This document shows positions 20,100 through 31,647 of a stretch of 64,000 nucleotides of DNA, one piece after another; the first letter of the stretch is position 1; every line of letters starts with the position of its first letter. This stretch comes from Gliomastix tumulicola. Taxonomy: Eukaryota > Ascomycota > Sordariomycetes > Hypocreales > Bionectriaceae. The position numbers and the translations under genes were made by a program. The notes beneath the pieces are model-generated. The model was not told where the DNA came from, did no database searches, and saw only the letters and a list, made by a program, of their open reading frames with translations. The stretch lies in NCBI GenBank assembly GCA_001599755.1, contig BCHX01000004.1, positions 1,612,001-1,676,000 of the forward strand, read 5' to 3'.

Positions 20100-22880
20100 A
20101 TGAAGTTCAACATCGAGTATGGAAGCTGCGCTTTCCTGCGAGACGAAATCTGCTGATGACCTCCCAACAGTGACCTCCCGGTGCTTTTCCCGTATCCGCG
20201 GATCTATCCAGGTAGGGCTGGCTGCTCGTGTATGAATTCAAGTGAATGGACCGCGAGCTGACGTCTGCTGCAGAGCAATATGCGTGAGTCCGACCCGTAT
20301 GCGAATGGCCTGTATGGAATCTTTTTATTGACAGCCTTAGATACATGTGTGATCTGAAGAGTACGTCCTCGCCGTCAAGATTGTCCAAAGACCCTACCTG
20401 ACCCCGCTGTTAGAAACACTGGATGCCAATGGACACTGCGTGCTGGAGATGCCCTCGGGCACGGGCAAGACCGTGTCCCTGCTCTCCCTCATCGTCGCCT
20501 ATCAGCAGTACATGCCCGAGAAGCGCAAGCTCATCTACTGCTCTCGTACGTGAAGCGAGACCCGATCTCATGCCTGTCAACGCCCCCTCACACCGTGTTC
20601 TAGGTACCATGTCCGAGATCGAAAAGGCCCTGGTCGAGCTGCAGTCCCTCATGAAGTACCGAGCCGAGCAGCTGGGCTACGAGGAGGACTTCCGTGGCCT
20701 CGGACTGACCAGTCGTAAGAACCTTTGTCTACATCCCTCGGTCAAGAGGGAGAAGAGCGGCGCCATCGTCGATGCCCGATGTCGCAGTCTGACGGCAGGG
20801 TTTATCAAGGAGAAGAAGGACAAGGGCGAGAACGTCGATGTCTGCGTCTATCACGATGTTGGTCTCCCTCCATGTGGTTGATCTACGAGGAAGCGTTGCC
20901 ATCTTTCGTGCTGACACTTACAGAACTTGGACTTGCTTGAACCTCACAACCTAATACCTAACGGGGTCTGGACGTTCGACGGCATCCTCAAGTACGGCGA
21001 GGAGCACAAGCAGTGTCCCTACTTCACTGCTAGACGAATGGTACTCCGCTCCCAGAAGTCCCTGTTCTGCCATCCCCCTCTCTAACGCGCGTCCCCAGAT
21101 GCAATACTGCAACGTCGTCATCTTCTCCTACCACTACCTGCTAGACCCCAAGATCGCCGAGCGCGTGTCCAAGGACTTCTCTAAAGACTGCATTGTCGTC
21201 TTCGACGAAGCTCACAACATCGACAACGTGTGCATCGAGTCCCTGAGCACGGACATCACCGAGGACTCGCTCCGCCGTGCGACCCGCGGCGCCCAGAACC
21301 TCGAGCGCAAGATCAACGAGATGCGCGCCACGGACCAGGAGCAGCTCCAGAACGAGTACCAGAAGCTCGTCCAGGGCCTGCGTGACACGGACGAGGCCAG
21401 ACAAGAAGACGCCATCATGGCGAACCCTGCTCTCCCCGAGGATCTGCTTCGCGAGGCCGTTCCCGGCAACATCCGCCGCGCGGAGCACTTCGTGTCCTTC
21501 CTGCGGCGCTTCATCGAGTACCTCAAGACGCGCATGAAGGTTCGCCAGGTCATCTCGGAGACGCCGCCCTCGTTCCTCGCGCACCTCCGCGAGCACACCT
21601 TCATCGAGAAGAAGCCGCTCCGGTTCTGCGCCGAGCGCCTGACTTCGCTCGTGCGCACGCTCGAGCTCACCAACATCGAGGACTACCAGCCGCTGCAGGA
21701 GGTCGCAACGTTCGCGACGCTCGTTGCCACGTACGAGAAGGGCTTCCTGCTCATCCTGGAGCCCTACGAGTCCGACACGGCCGAGGTCCCGAACCCGATC
21801 CTGCACTTCACCTGCCTCGATGCGGCCATCGCCATCCGCCCCGTCTTCGACCGCTTCTACTCGGTCATCATCACGTCCGGCACCATGTCCCCGCTCGAGA
21901 TGTACCCCAAGATGCTCGACTTCCCGACCGTCATCCAGGAGTCATACAGCATGACGCTTGCCCGCCGCTCGTTTCTGCCCATGATCGTCACCCGCGGCTC
22001 CGACCAGGCCGCCGTGTCCACCAGCTTCCAGGTCCGCAACGAGCCCTCGGTCGTGCGCAACTACGGCTCCCTCCTCACCGAGTTCGCCAAGATCACGCCC
22101 GACGGCATGGTCGTCTTCTTCCCGTCCTACCTCTACATGGAGTCCATCATCAGCATGTGGCAGGGCATGGGCATCCTCGACGAGGTCTGGAAGTACAAGC
22201 TCATCCTCGTCGAGACCCCCGACGCCCAGGAGACCTCCCTCGCGCTCGAGACCTACCGCACCGCCTGTTGCAACGGCCGCGGCGCCGTCCTCCTCTGCGT
22301 CGCCCGAGGCAAAGTCTCCGAGGGCATCGACTTCGACCACCAGTACGGCCGCACCGTGCTCTGCATCGGCGTCCCCTTCCAGTACACCGAGTCCCGCATC
22401 CTCAAGGCCCGCCTCGAGTTCCTGCGCGAGACGTACCGCATCAAGGAGAACGACTTCCTCTCCTTCGACGCCATGCGCCACGCCGCGCAGTGTCTGGGTC
22501 GTGTCCTCCGTGGCAAGGACGACTACGGTATCATGGTCCTCGCCGACCGCCGCTTCCAGAAGAAGCGCTCCCAGCTGCCCAAGTGGATCAGCCAGGGCCT
22601 GCTCGAGGCGGACGTCAATCTGAGCACCGACATGGCCGCCAGCAGCGCCCGCCGCTTCCTGCGTACCATGGCGCAGCCCTTCCGTGCTAGGGACCAGGAG
22701 GGCATCAGTACCTGGGGGTACAAGGACCTCATGGCACACAAGGAGAAGATGGACAATGAGCGGATCAAGGAGCTCGAGGAGAGCGCTGCGGTGCAGAGCA
22801 ATGGCATCGGGAGGATCGTCGAGGATGAGTTTGAGGACGAGGAGCTGGATCAGGATATGATGCAGTGGGATGGCTTCTAA
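20100..22880 (+). CDS. RAD3: TFIIH 5'-3' DNA helicase XPD/Rad3
   Basis: Eight exons encode 790 aa: 20100-20116, 20171-20211, 20274-20283, 20341-20360, 20414-20545, 20604-20857, 20924-21040 and 21099-22880. The introns are 53-66 nt. The N-terminus, MKFNIDDLPVLFPYPRIYPEQYAYMCDLKKTLD, is assembled across the first five exons and matches the invariant XPD start. Walker A is SGTGKT with K48, the four iron-sulfur ligands are C115, C133, C154 and C189, and the DEAH box is at 233-236. All are intact and nearly co-numbered with yeast Rad3. The protein is the helicase and scaffold of TFIIH in nucleotide excision repair and Pol II initiation. Exons 3 and 4 are only 10 and 20 nt. The donor of intron 6 (GTTGGT) is weak. 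Confidence 0.95.
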
Positions 22881-23298
22881 CCGCCTTTCGAATCATCGAA
22901 AATGCATTTAGGACATTTGAAGCTTTGGTTGCAGGCACATGTACAGATTGGGAAAGACAGCTGGGCGTTAAGTACAGGACGAGAAGGGCAAAAGAACATC
23001 ACATTCTAGACTTGAATGTGACAAAACTACTTATGCTGGTGGCTTCAAAATCAATTTTATCTGTTTCCTAATTCTGAGGGTATCTAAAACACGCCGCGAG
23101 CGTTTTTCTGTGTCTAACAAGGAGGGGGTGAGTGTAATATGAGTGTAGCAAACAGACCTGACCTGTTGTAGATAACAGTACCGGACACCTGGCAAACAAA
23201 GCAAACATGTTTCCGCAAAGCAAAGCAACAGGGCTATCCCTAAGACAAAACGCCGAACTGGTCTACCTGTCACTACGAGCCGAAGATAATGATGGTTT
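22881..23298. other. Convergent 3' regions of XPD and the DDHD gene
   Basis: A 418-base gap between two convergent stops. No gene or clear poly(A) signal recognised. Confidence 0.6.
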
Positions 23299-26200
23299 TC
23301 AAGTGGTGAGATACTTGGCGTTCTTCACGGCCCTCATCGCAGGCAGCGTATTAGACCGTCCCTGCTTTCTGCCAATCTCAATGCAGAGCATGCGGATAAA
23401 GTCCTGGCTCGTCCAGTAGCTCGAATGCGCACTGAGCATGTTCAGATACTGAATCTCGAGCGGTCCGCCTCCAGATCGCAGATGCCAGTCGATCTGGCCA
23501 TTGTCGTTGAGCAGGAAGGCCTTCTTCTCCGCAATCTCTTCGCGCGTGAAGTCGTGCACTTCGAGCTCGAGCTGGGCGGGGAGCCGGAAAGTAAGCGGTC
23601 GGTCGTCGTCGTTCTCGCCACCGTTGAGGGTCGGCACGTAAGGCGCGGGCGCGGGACTCATGCCGGGGACGACGCCGCGGAGAGTGTCACCGACGGCCTT
23701 GAAGACGGACGTCGCTGTGCTGGGCACGTGGGCGAGCTTGAGACTGGAGGCGTATCCGGCATCGACGGCGCCGTTTAGGAGGTAGGCGATGGGGTCCTCC
23801 TTGGCGAGGATGTTGTAGATGTTGTCCACGGCCAGACAGCCGAAGGTCCCGGCCTCGCCGACAACGGCACTGGCCGCCGTGTCGGCCGGGTCAGCGCCGG
23901 GCTTACGCCTACCCTTACGAGGAAGCAGGACGCCCCTCTCGAGAAGTAGGAAGAAGCCTGCTGGACTGCCTACAAGGAAGAGGTTCTTGGTGTCGAACTC
24001 GAAGAACTGCGACGAGGGCTCCAGACGGCTGAGATCGAGCCGCGGCACCGTCGTCGGCTGCTGAGACAGGATATCAAGTGCCATGACGCTGCCTAGTGAG
24101 TGTGCAATCATGTGTACACGCCCGTTCTCGGCAAATCCCGGGTTGTTGCGGCACCAGAGCCGGTAGACGCGGTTGGCCTCAGTGATGAGAGCCTTGATCA
24201 TCTTGTCTTTGTGGTGGGACATGTAGAACGGGATGTCGAACATGACATCCGAGATGATGCCGCGGACAGCGGGAATGGTCTTGGGCTCGATGTCCTTCAG
24301 TCCAAATCCATCGGTGGCGATTTCTTCCTTATCCTCTTCACGCATCGGCCCACCGTCCTCAAGGGAGAGCCCCATTCTCCAGTTCAGAGGCAGTATCATA
24401 AGGCCGTTCTGATCTGCCCGCACGACCTGCTGGACAAGAGGGCTGCCAAGCTCAACGTTGACAGCCCTCCGGAAACCACTGATGGCATGCGTAAAGTGGA
24501 AACTCTCAACCCTCTCGGCAAACTTCTGCCCAATGCCGTGAGCTACGAGGATGAGGTCGGTCACTTGTCCGCGCTGCTTGTCGTCCTGGCACGCCTGACA
24601 GGCACTCTGGGACTCGCTTTGGGCTTGGCCCTCTTGCGATTCGCTGGCTTTCGATTTACTTGGATGGTCTTGGCCTTGCTTCCGGTGGACACGCTCCCAT
24701 TTCTTGCGGTCAAAACCTCTGACCACAGGGATTCCCACCGTCATGCCCTTCATGATCTTGGCAAGGGGACGCCGTCCGTAGTAGGCAGATGGTTTTAGGC
24801 TGGGTTTCAGCATAAATGCCTCCCTTTCATCTTTGTACATGATATGGTACGTTGAGAAAGGTCGGAGCGGTGTTTCCGACGCGTCTCCGTGTTTCGCTTT
24901 TCGAGCTTCGATTGAGCCCTCGGCTGCAGCTTCACCGTTCAGACAGCGAGCAGCGCAGTAGGGATCGGTCGAGATGAGCGGCACATCTGCCAGAGCATGC
25001 TGATCGTTTCTACTAGGCCCCTTCTCCTTGGGCCATAGCTGATGGGAGACTTTTTCTTCGCCGAGCGGGCCAACATCGATGGCGCATCGGACCTCGTCAC
25101 GCCACGTCTCTGACCAAGGACGCAGCTCGTGATATCCCGCCTCCAGCTGATTAGCGACCATCGGCGGAACTGGTTGCATTGTATCCCTGGGCTAGTTAGC
25201 TTTTGATACCCAATGACTTATTGGAGGGGGCTTCCAGAGAGGCTTACCTGTAGAACCACGTTGCCCTCAGGACGACAGCCAAGTCGTTTATCGGAGACCA
25301 GTAGATGGGCTTCATCTGTAACGATGGAAGAGTGACCATGTGAAGTCGGGACACACCAACAGCCACGTCCACGCAGTCTTTACCATGCCGCTTCTCCTTC
25401 AGCGCCTCCGTGTGTTTCTGAGCGTCGAGTTCGGGGTCGTTGAGGGTTTCAATATGGTCCGGATCATTGTCGCGTGGCAAGTCTGGGGCAGGACTCTCGG
25501 TTCGGGGGATCGACGCCGGTCCCTGAGGAGACTGATGCGTGGGGAGGCTCTCGACACGCACGAAGGGCTTCCCGGATATACCGTCATCCACCGCATGTCG
25601 AGCCGGAATCGTGATGCCGCCAGGATGTCGAGAGCTGGAGGAGTGGTTGCTCGCCTGAGAAGCCGAGCGTGGCCGGCCACCACTTTCTCGAACCGCGTCC
25701 ACGGGACGTCGAATATGGGCTCCTGCATCATGTCGAGCGTCGAACTTGAACTTGGTATTCTGAGGCGTTGCTGGTGCGGAACGTCCCGGCCCCGATCCAG
25801 AGAGAGATCCTGTCCTTGACCTTGGCGTCCATTCGAGGTCCCGCAGACCATCGATGCCGGACGTCCGTCGAGATCTCTTAGCCGACTGACGATAACCGGC
25901 AATTAGCTTGGCTACGTCCTGCACCACTCGCTCGGGATCCAAGCTAGATGATATGGTTCGGACCAGCCCGCAGAAGTTCTTCTCCAGCTCTTCGGCGACC
26001 TCGAGCGGCAAGAGGCCGCAGCATGCAGACGGATTCGCCAAAAGGTCCTCCTCGGGAGCTGCAAGATCCTGCGGCTGGTACCCCGATCTGTGCTTATCCC
26101 AATGCTTCAAGGCCAACGTCTGTATGATCAAGGTCCTCTTTTCGGCGGACGCTGTCGTGGACTCGGGGGATGGTTTGTGCTTTTTCTTGATGTCGAAGTG

Positions 26201-26467
26201 TTCGCTGCGGTCGTCGGGGTTCTGCAGGCCTAGCCAGGCCTTCTCGAGGGCGTTATTGTCACCACGAGCGAAGGGTCGGAGTGGCAGCTTCGCGGACCTG
26301 GGGTCGCCGCCGATGATGGAGCTCGTGGAGAGGGGGTCGTCGATGGGGATAATGGACGAGTAGAAGAACTGTGCCTCGACAGGTGGCATGCCATCGTCCT
26401 TGTCGGCGTGGCGGACGGGAGCCAGACGGCATTTGGGACCGTAGGTGTGCTCGGCGGAGGGAGCCAT
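23299..26467 (-). CDS. DDHD-domain phospholipase (phosphatidic acid-preferring PLA1 family)
   Basis: Two exons, 26467-25248 and 25186-23299 (intron 61 nt, GTAAGC...CAG, branch CTAAC), encode 1035 aa. Near the N-terminus is the family block PPVEAQFFY followed by PIDDPLS; the splice joins ATWFYR-DTMQPVPP, also family-typical. The lipase region has LILVAHGIGQ and the nucleophile elbow AHSLGS with S770 (Ala in place of the first Gly of GxSxG). The C-terminal DDHD domain includes NGQIDWHL and SAHSSYW. Yeast YOR022C and animal DDHD1/2 are relatives; they hydrolyse phosphatidic acid or other phospholipids at organelle membranes. Residues 240-360 are a Ser/Arg/Pro-rich low-complexity stretch. ATG 26467 is the first in-frame ATG; the frame is open further upstream only from a GTG. 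Confidence 0.9.
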
Positions 26468-26556
26468 ATCGGGCGGTTTGTTGATCAACGTCTCGGGGAA
26501 GCACTCGTTGCTAGATTCTTGCTCCCTCTTCCTCAGACTCTCTTTCGTCTTCAACG

Positions 26557-26595
26557 TCACCGCCGTGGGTGGGGGTTGGTCGCACACAAGGCCAT
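26557..26595 (-). promoter_or_regulatory. 12-codon uORF before the DDHD gene
   Basis: ATG at 26595, TGA ending at 26557, minus strand, 89 bases before the main ATG. Its presence in the mRNA is not shown. Confidence 0.4.
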
Positions 26596-27540
26596 GGGAG
26601 GTTCAGTCGGTCAGACGAACAATGGCGATAAGCTAGGGAACTAGAGAGAAGGGAGAAGTTGAGTCGAATAGGCAGTAGTGGTGGCCTGAACTAGCCACGT
26701 CGGCATCCAGTTGCCAAATATCACAGGCAACGCCAAATCATAGCAGATAGATCAGGCACGAGGGTGGTTTGGAGTGTTCGTGACGAGCATCCAATGACCA
26801 GCGAGCAATCGTTGAATGGCTGGATGACCAGCAAGAACCAATGACGTGGGCCAGATCAGACAGCAGCAAGTAGTGGACTCGGATCCACTCAAGCTTTTGC
26901 CTTGAACTGGGAGCTTTGCTCACAGGTGACAGTGTGATTTTTACCTACCCTAGAGCAAGCTGGTCATCTGCACCCACCATCATCCGAGCCAGCACCGCCA
27001 ACTGCAAGTATCACTAATCACCAACCCTCCCAGCCTCAGGCATTGCCCAGACACATCCAATACCGAACCGACGCCTCTCTTCTTCTCCCGCCCGCCTGAA
27101 TAGGCCGCCCAGCACCCAAAATACCACGTCGCCACGCCCCCAAGACAACGGAACCATCTAGCCTTTCCTCAGCCACCAGATCACATCTGCCGCCTCGCTG
27201 CACTCCAACCCTACCCCCCTCACTCAAAATAGAGTGCGATGCGACGATGTAACTCAAGACACGGCTCGCTGATTAGTCACAGTCACAGTCTCGACTGCGG
27301 AGCCGACCCGGGCAATTCGGAGCCGCCAGGCAAGAGGCGTGGCCGGAGAGCACGCCGGGTGAGGACACATCTCCGGCTCTCGATTCTCTATCTATTCTTT
27401 CTTCTTCATCCAAAGTATGCCTTACTTACGTCCTCGGCATCTGACAGCGGGAAGCCGGCGGGTGCTAGTTAACGTTACGGCTCGACACTTGCTCAAAGCG
27501 GCTGTCGCCCGGGGATTCCTGCAGGGGTTCGGGCGCCCGT

Positions 27541-27565
27541 GATATAGCACGGGATTTGCTATATC
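27541..27565. repeat. Inverted repeat GATATAGCA-N7-TGCTATATC
   Basis: Arms 27541-27549 and 27557-27565 are perfectly complementary over 9 bases with a 7-base spacer. GGGC (27531-27534) and GCCC (27566-27569) could extend the stem after a 6-base bulge. Confidence 0.7.
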
Positions 27566-28899
27566 GCCCGCAACGGTATCTTCTATATTAACGGTGTACG
27601 GAGTAGCTGCTGCACATCCTCCTCCTGCAGAGGGATGGGTGAGTGTGACACGGCATGAGGAGGGACGGTTGACTAACACTGTCCCTCGAATGGGCGGATT
27701 GCCGGACGGCCCTCCACGACGCCTCTTGATGGGGGATTTTCCAGGCACGCACGCCATCGACGATTGTCCCCCTTGTGGCGCAGACAGTCCCCGATCCAAG
27801 CAGTCAGGTCAGCCATCCCGCCTCTTCTTCGTGGGACGTATGAATGACCACACCCCGCTCTACCTCGTCTCTCCCCGTGATGATAATGATGATGATGTGT
27901 CTCGTCGACCAACCACACGGATGCAACAGCAGAGTTGCAAGAAGGATCAGGAAAACCGCGCCAACAGCAGGCGAAGGACGGGACACGCACACACACCATC
28001 TGCAGACATGGCCAGACACTCACAGCAACGAAACAGACACGGTGTGGACTGAGGTCGCACCGGCCATGGAGGCAGCACTCGCCCATGCAGGGGGCCAAAC
28101 CATGTGTCTGGGGTGGTATCGTAGGCTACCTTACCTTACCTTTGGCCTGCTCTTGGCCGCCCCCCCTCTCTTAGCTAAGGCAAGGCATCTATATCTGCAC
28201 GCACATGGCAGTGGGCTCTCAGCGCTCGATATGGCCTCCCTCTGGCCGGGACCGTGATGGTAGCCACCCCTCCATGTCAGCCAACGTCGAAGCATACGTA
28301 AGGTATATAATTATATACCTGTGCTATGTTGGACAGGTAGCGCGCACGCGCACGGCTTCTACGGATGCGGGTTGCAGGACCAAGATCTCGTGCATGCTGC
28401 TAACGACCCAGTGGCAGTCGAACTGCTTCCTACCTGTGCATCTCGTCCATTCGCCGTGCCTCGTTAGTCCCGTAGACGTGCATGATGGGCAGGGCCTACT
28501 AATCACGGGCTCGACTCGAGCATCACTCTCGGTGTCTCTATCTCCCCGACCGTCTGCTTCTCGTCGACAGCCGGTTGGCTGGCTGGTCTATCACAGCGTC
28601 ACAGAGAAGGATTCGGCGCATGTCCTACCCATCATCCCTCCTCATCTATTTGTCCCTCTTCCATCCATCCCACCCATCCCATCCAGTGCACCCTTAATCA
28701 TCAGGAGGACCTCCCGTGGCGAACAGCCCATTCGCAAGCCAACGACGCTTACAAGCGCCCGCTGTCGCGCCCGTTTTGGCCCCCAATGCCACATCACCAA
28801 CCAACCAACAACCAACTAGCCCGCCAACCAAGCCGGACAATCCCATTCCCTCGCCCATTCTCACTCTTTCCGTCTAATAGTCCAGTCATTCAATCAAGT

Positions 28900-28928
28900 C
28901 ATCCATCCATCCATCCATTCATTCATTC
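28900..28928. repeat. (CATC)n/(CATT)n microsatellite
   Basis: About seven tetranucleotide units, shifting from ATCC-type to ATTC-type. Non-coding. Confidence 0.85.
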
Positions 28929-29148
28929 CATACGTTTTCAGTTCTCATCTGCTCATCCGTCCGTGGGTCTCGAATTGTTTCAAACTCCTCCCCCCATCGG
29001 ACCTTTTGTCCCCCTTTGTCTATTTCGCTACTTCGCCACTTCGCTTCGTCCTCTTCGGTTTCTTCCCCCCTTCTCTCGGGCGTAACAGGTTCACACGCTA
29101 TCGAACCCGTCAAATCCCTCTGCCGCGCGCCCGCTGGCAGATCCCTCG

Positions 29149-29151
<3 letters not shown>

Positions 29152-29197
<46 letters not shown>
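29152..29197. repeat. 46-base C homopolymer
   Basis: Forty-six consecutive C on the + strand (G46 on the minus strand), about 1.1 kb downstream of the zinc-finger stop codon. The exact length is probably uncertain in any assembly. Confidence 0.95.
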
Positions 29198-30294
29198 TTC
29201 CACAAAGCCAAGCTCCTTCTATTCCTTTTATTCCCACACAGCCAGCCAGTACCCGGTCCTTGCCCATTGCAGCACAAGGGCACTGCACTGTAGCATCGCA
29301 TGCATAGTTAGCACCCTCTGTAGTCTCAAGCAGGGTTTGTTCACAAAAAAAGTCTCTCGCTGTGTTACGTCCATCGACAGCCGGTCGGCCCCCTCCTTCT
29401 TTCTATGCAGGCTCTTATCCTAATTCATACCCAGATCTTCACGCCTTTCCCGCGGTGCTACCCTACTGCATAACTTGCTTCGGGCCCGAAGGATAATCCA
29501 GCCGAAGGTACGTCTTCGGCCGGCCAATCACCCCGTAGAAGCTCGGACACGCACGCATGTACTGTAGATCGACCAAGGCATGGACAACAAGTCTGTGCAA
29601 TCCTTCTCTATCTTCCCCTCAATTCGACATACTCGCTCTACCGTATCGAGACAAGTGACCTAACCGTTGGCCTGTTAATATGCAACAAGAACAAGAAGTA
29701 GTAAAACAAGATCAAGAACAACAGGAGAGCATATGCCATGCTGACAACTTGCATTCGTCCCGTGCATAAGATACATAAGCTGCATTGCAGGCCCCTTAGA
29801 CCCCGCTAAGGAGCATCGCTCGCAAGGAACGACCAAACAGAGAAACAAGAAGTGAAGTAACAAATACACTAGCAGGCAGGCAGGAGGGACACAGACAGGC
29901 AACAAATGCAAATTCCCAAAGTCCATCAATTCTAGATGACCCCCGAAACGCCCGATGGTATCAAGATGTCCAGCCCATTTGCTCGTCAGAGCAAGTTCCC
30001 TGCATTGCATGCTGCAGGGCTATTCCCAGTTTCGTCCCGACCCCAAAATGCTGTTCCCTTCCGCACTTTCGCGAGGGTTCCGGGGTATCCATCGCATTTT
30101 CCTCCCATAGAAATCAAACGCCATCATGTGGTGATATATGTCCGTCTTGCCGTATAATATAATGTTTGCGTGTACCATGATCGGTCCCGGATATCGGTAA
30201 CAGACAAGAAAGTTGAAAGATGAAAGTGTAAAAGAGAAGAAGAAGAAGAAGAAGAATGTCGTCAAGAATGGCGAACGCTTGCCCAATAGAATGC

Positions 30295-31647
30295 TCATCG
30301 CCAGGAGTCGAGTCCAGGCATCGTCCTCGCGCCGATCATCGGTGGGGGCAGCGTAACGCCCATCATCACGTCGCTGGCCTTGGTTGAAGGTGGGAGTTTG
30401 TGGGATGCAAGGCTCAAGGAGTACTCCTCGGCATCCAGCATGCCGATCTCGAATCTCTTGGAGCAGCCGTCTTCCATGTGCCTGGAGGTCTAATCAGTAA
30501 ACGATCCCCTATGAATAGCCAGTCCTGGCTTCAGGTCAACTTACCTTCGGAGAGTGTCCTTTCGAGCAAACAAGCGGCCACAGTAGTCACACTTGTGGTT
30601 ACGCTCCTTCGTGTGCACGCTCTGGTGGTGCCTCTGGAGGTCCGTCTTGCGGACGAACTTCTTGGTGCAGTTTGGTTCCTCGCAAGGGAAAGGGTATGGC
30701 CGCTTATCGTCATGGGTTTCCATGTGAGATTTGAAGTTGTAGCTGCGGCTGAAGTACTTGCCACATCCCTTGACCTTGCACTGGAAGTTGGCCTCCTCCT
30801 GGGTCGTGTGCTTCCGGATGTGTCGCTTGGGCTTGACCCTCTGCCTGACGTAGCGGTGGTCTCCGGGGCGTAGCTTCGGGTCATCTTTCGTCCTGGAGAG
30901 CGGCAGTTGAGACGCGGGCTGGGCGGCGAGCTGTGGCGGGAAAGGTCCAGCCTGAAGCTGGGGCTGTGGGTGCTGAAGCTCCTGTAGGTAGCCAGGAGGG
31001 AGCCTCGGGTGCAGGGCGCGAGATGGAGGGGTGAAGCTGGGATCATGGTCAAGAGGACCATACTGATGGATCGTGCTGGTCACATCGGGCTTCGAGACGG
31101 CTTGCTCGGCAGGGAAGCTGAAGGAGCTCCTGTGCGAGGCAGCGAATGCGTTCTGGTCTCTTCCTGGGATGTCGGCGGTGGAAGGGGGAGGAGTGTGCAC
31201 GAAGGCTGGAGAGTGTTGCGGCGTTGGTCGCCCGTAGGTTGCGACTGTGGTTGTGCTATATGTTGAAGGAGGAAGGCAGGGCTGCTCGTAGGTGTTGAAC
31301 TGGTCGTACTCGGAGGAAGTGAGTACGTGCGGCATGGTTGATGTCGTGGAGCCTTCAGGAGACCCGGCTGCCGTTATCGGGTGGCTGCTCCAGTGTCCAG
31401 TAGAAGCCATCGCGTCAAGAGAAGTCAAGTGTGTGTTCCCATCGACACCCTGGTCGGATAGCAAAGGGTCGATGAGAGACCCGTAGGGCGGAGGGATGTT
31501 ATATGGGTGGTGGTCTAGGGAGGTAAGAGTAGTGTAGTTGACAGAGGAGGCTTCTGGCAGACCGTAAGCAAATGGGGGCGGCGAGTCGATTGACTTCCTT
31601 TGTGGTGAGTAAGGCGAGGTGGTGAGGGAGGGAGGTGTGAGATCCAT
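30295..31647 (-). CDS. C2H2 zinc-finger transcription factor
   Basis: Two exons, 31647-30545 and 30481-30295 (intron 63 nt, GTAAGT...CCAG), encode 429 aa. Residues 1-260 are Pro/Ser/Thr/Gln-rich and lack a recognised domain, as in an activation or regulatory region. A basic stretch, RQRVKPKRHIRKH (268-280), precedes three tandem fingers. They are C290-C295-H308-H312, C322-C327-H340-H345 and C353-C356-H369-C374, the last being C2HC. The splice site falls inside finger three, at R368, and the acceptor was picked because it restores LRRHMEDGC. The block RPYPFPC...KKFVRKTDLQRHHQSVH is strongly conserved among filamentous ascomycete regulators, but I cannot assign a named orthologue. The leader is long and AUG-poor, and the flanks are large gene-free regions, consistent with a highly regulated gene. 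Confidence 0.85.

Larger units (their letters stand above)
26468..30294. other. Intergenic region between DDHD gene and zinc-finger gene
   Basis: A 3.8-kb stretch without a credible gene. The apparent ORFs around 29.0-29.4 kb are poly-Pro or poly-Gly readings of a C homopolymer. It also holds a perfect 9-bp hairpin (27541-27565), a CATC/CATT microsatellite (28900-28928) and an AGA repeat (about 30233-30255). The right end should hold the 3' UTR of the zinc-finger gene. Confidence 0.55.

Noticed and set aside
28919..29423. ORFs with poly-Pro or poly-Gly runs
   Set aside because: They are readings of the C46 homopolymer in different frames, not proteins.
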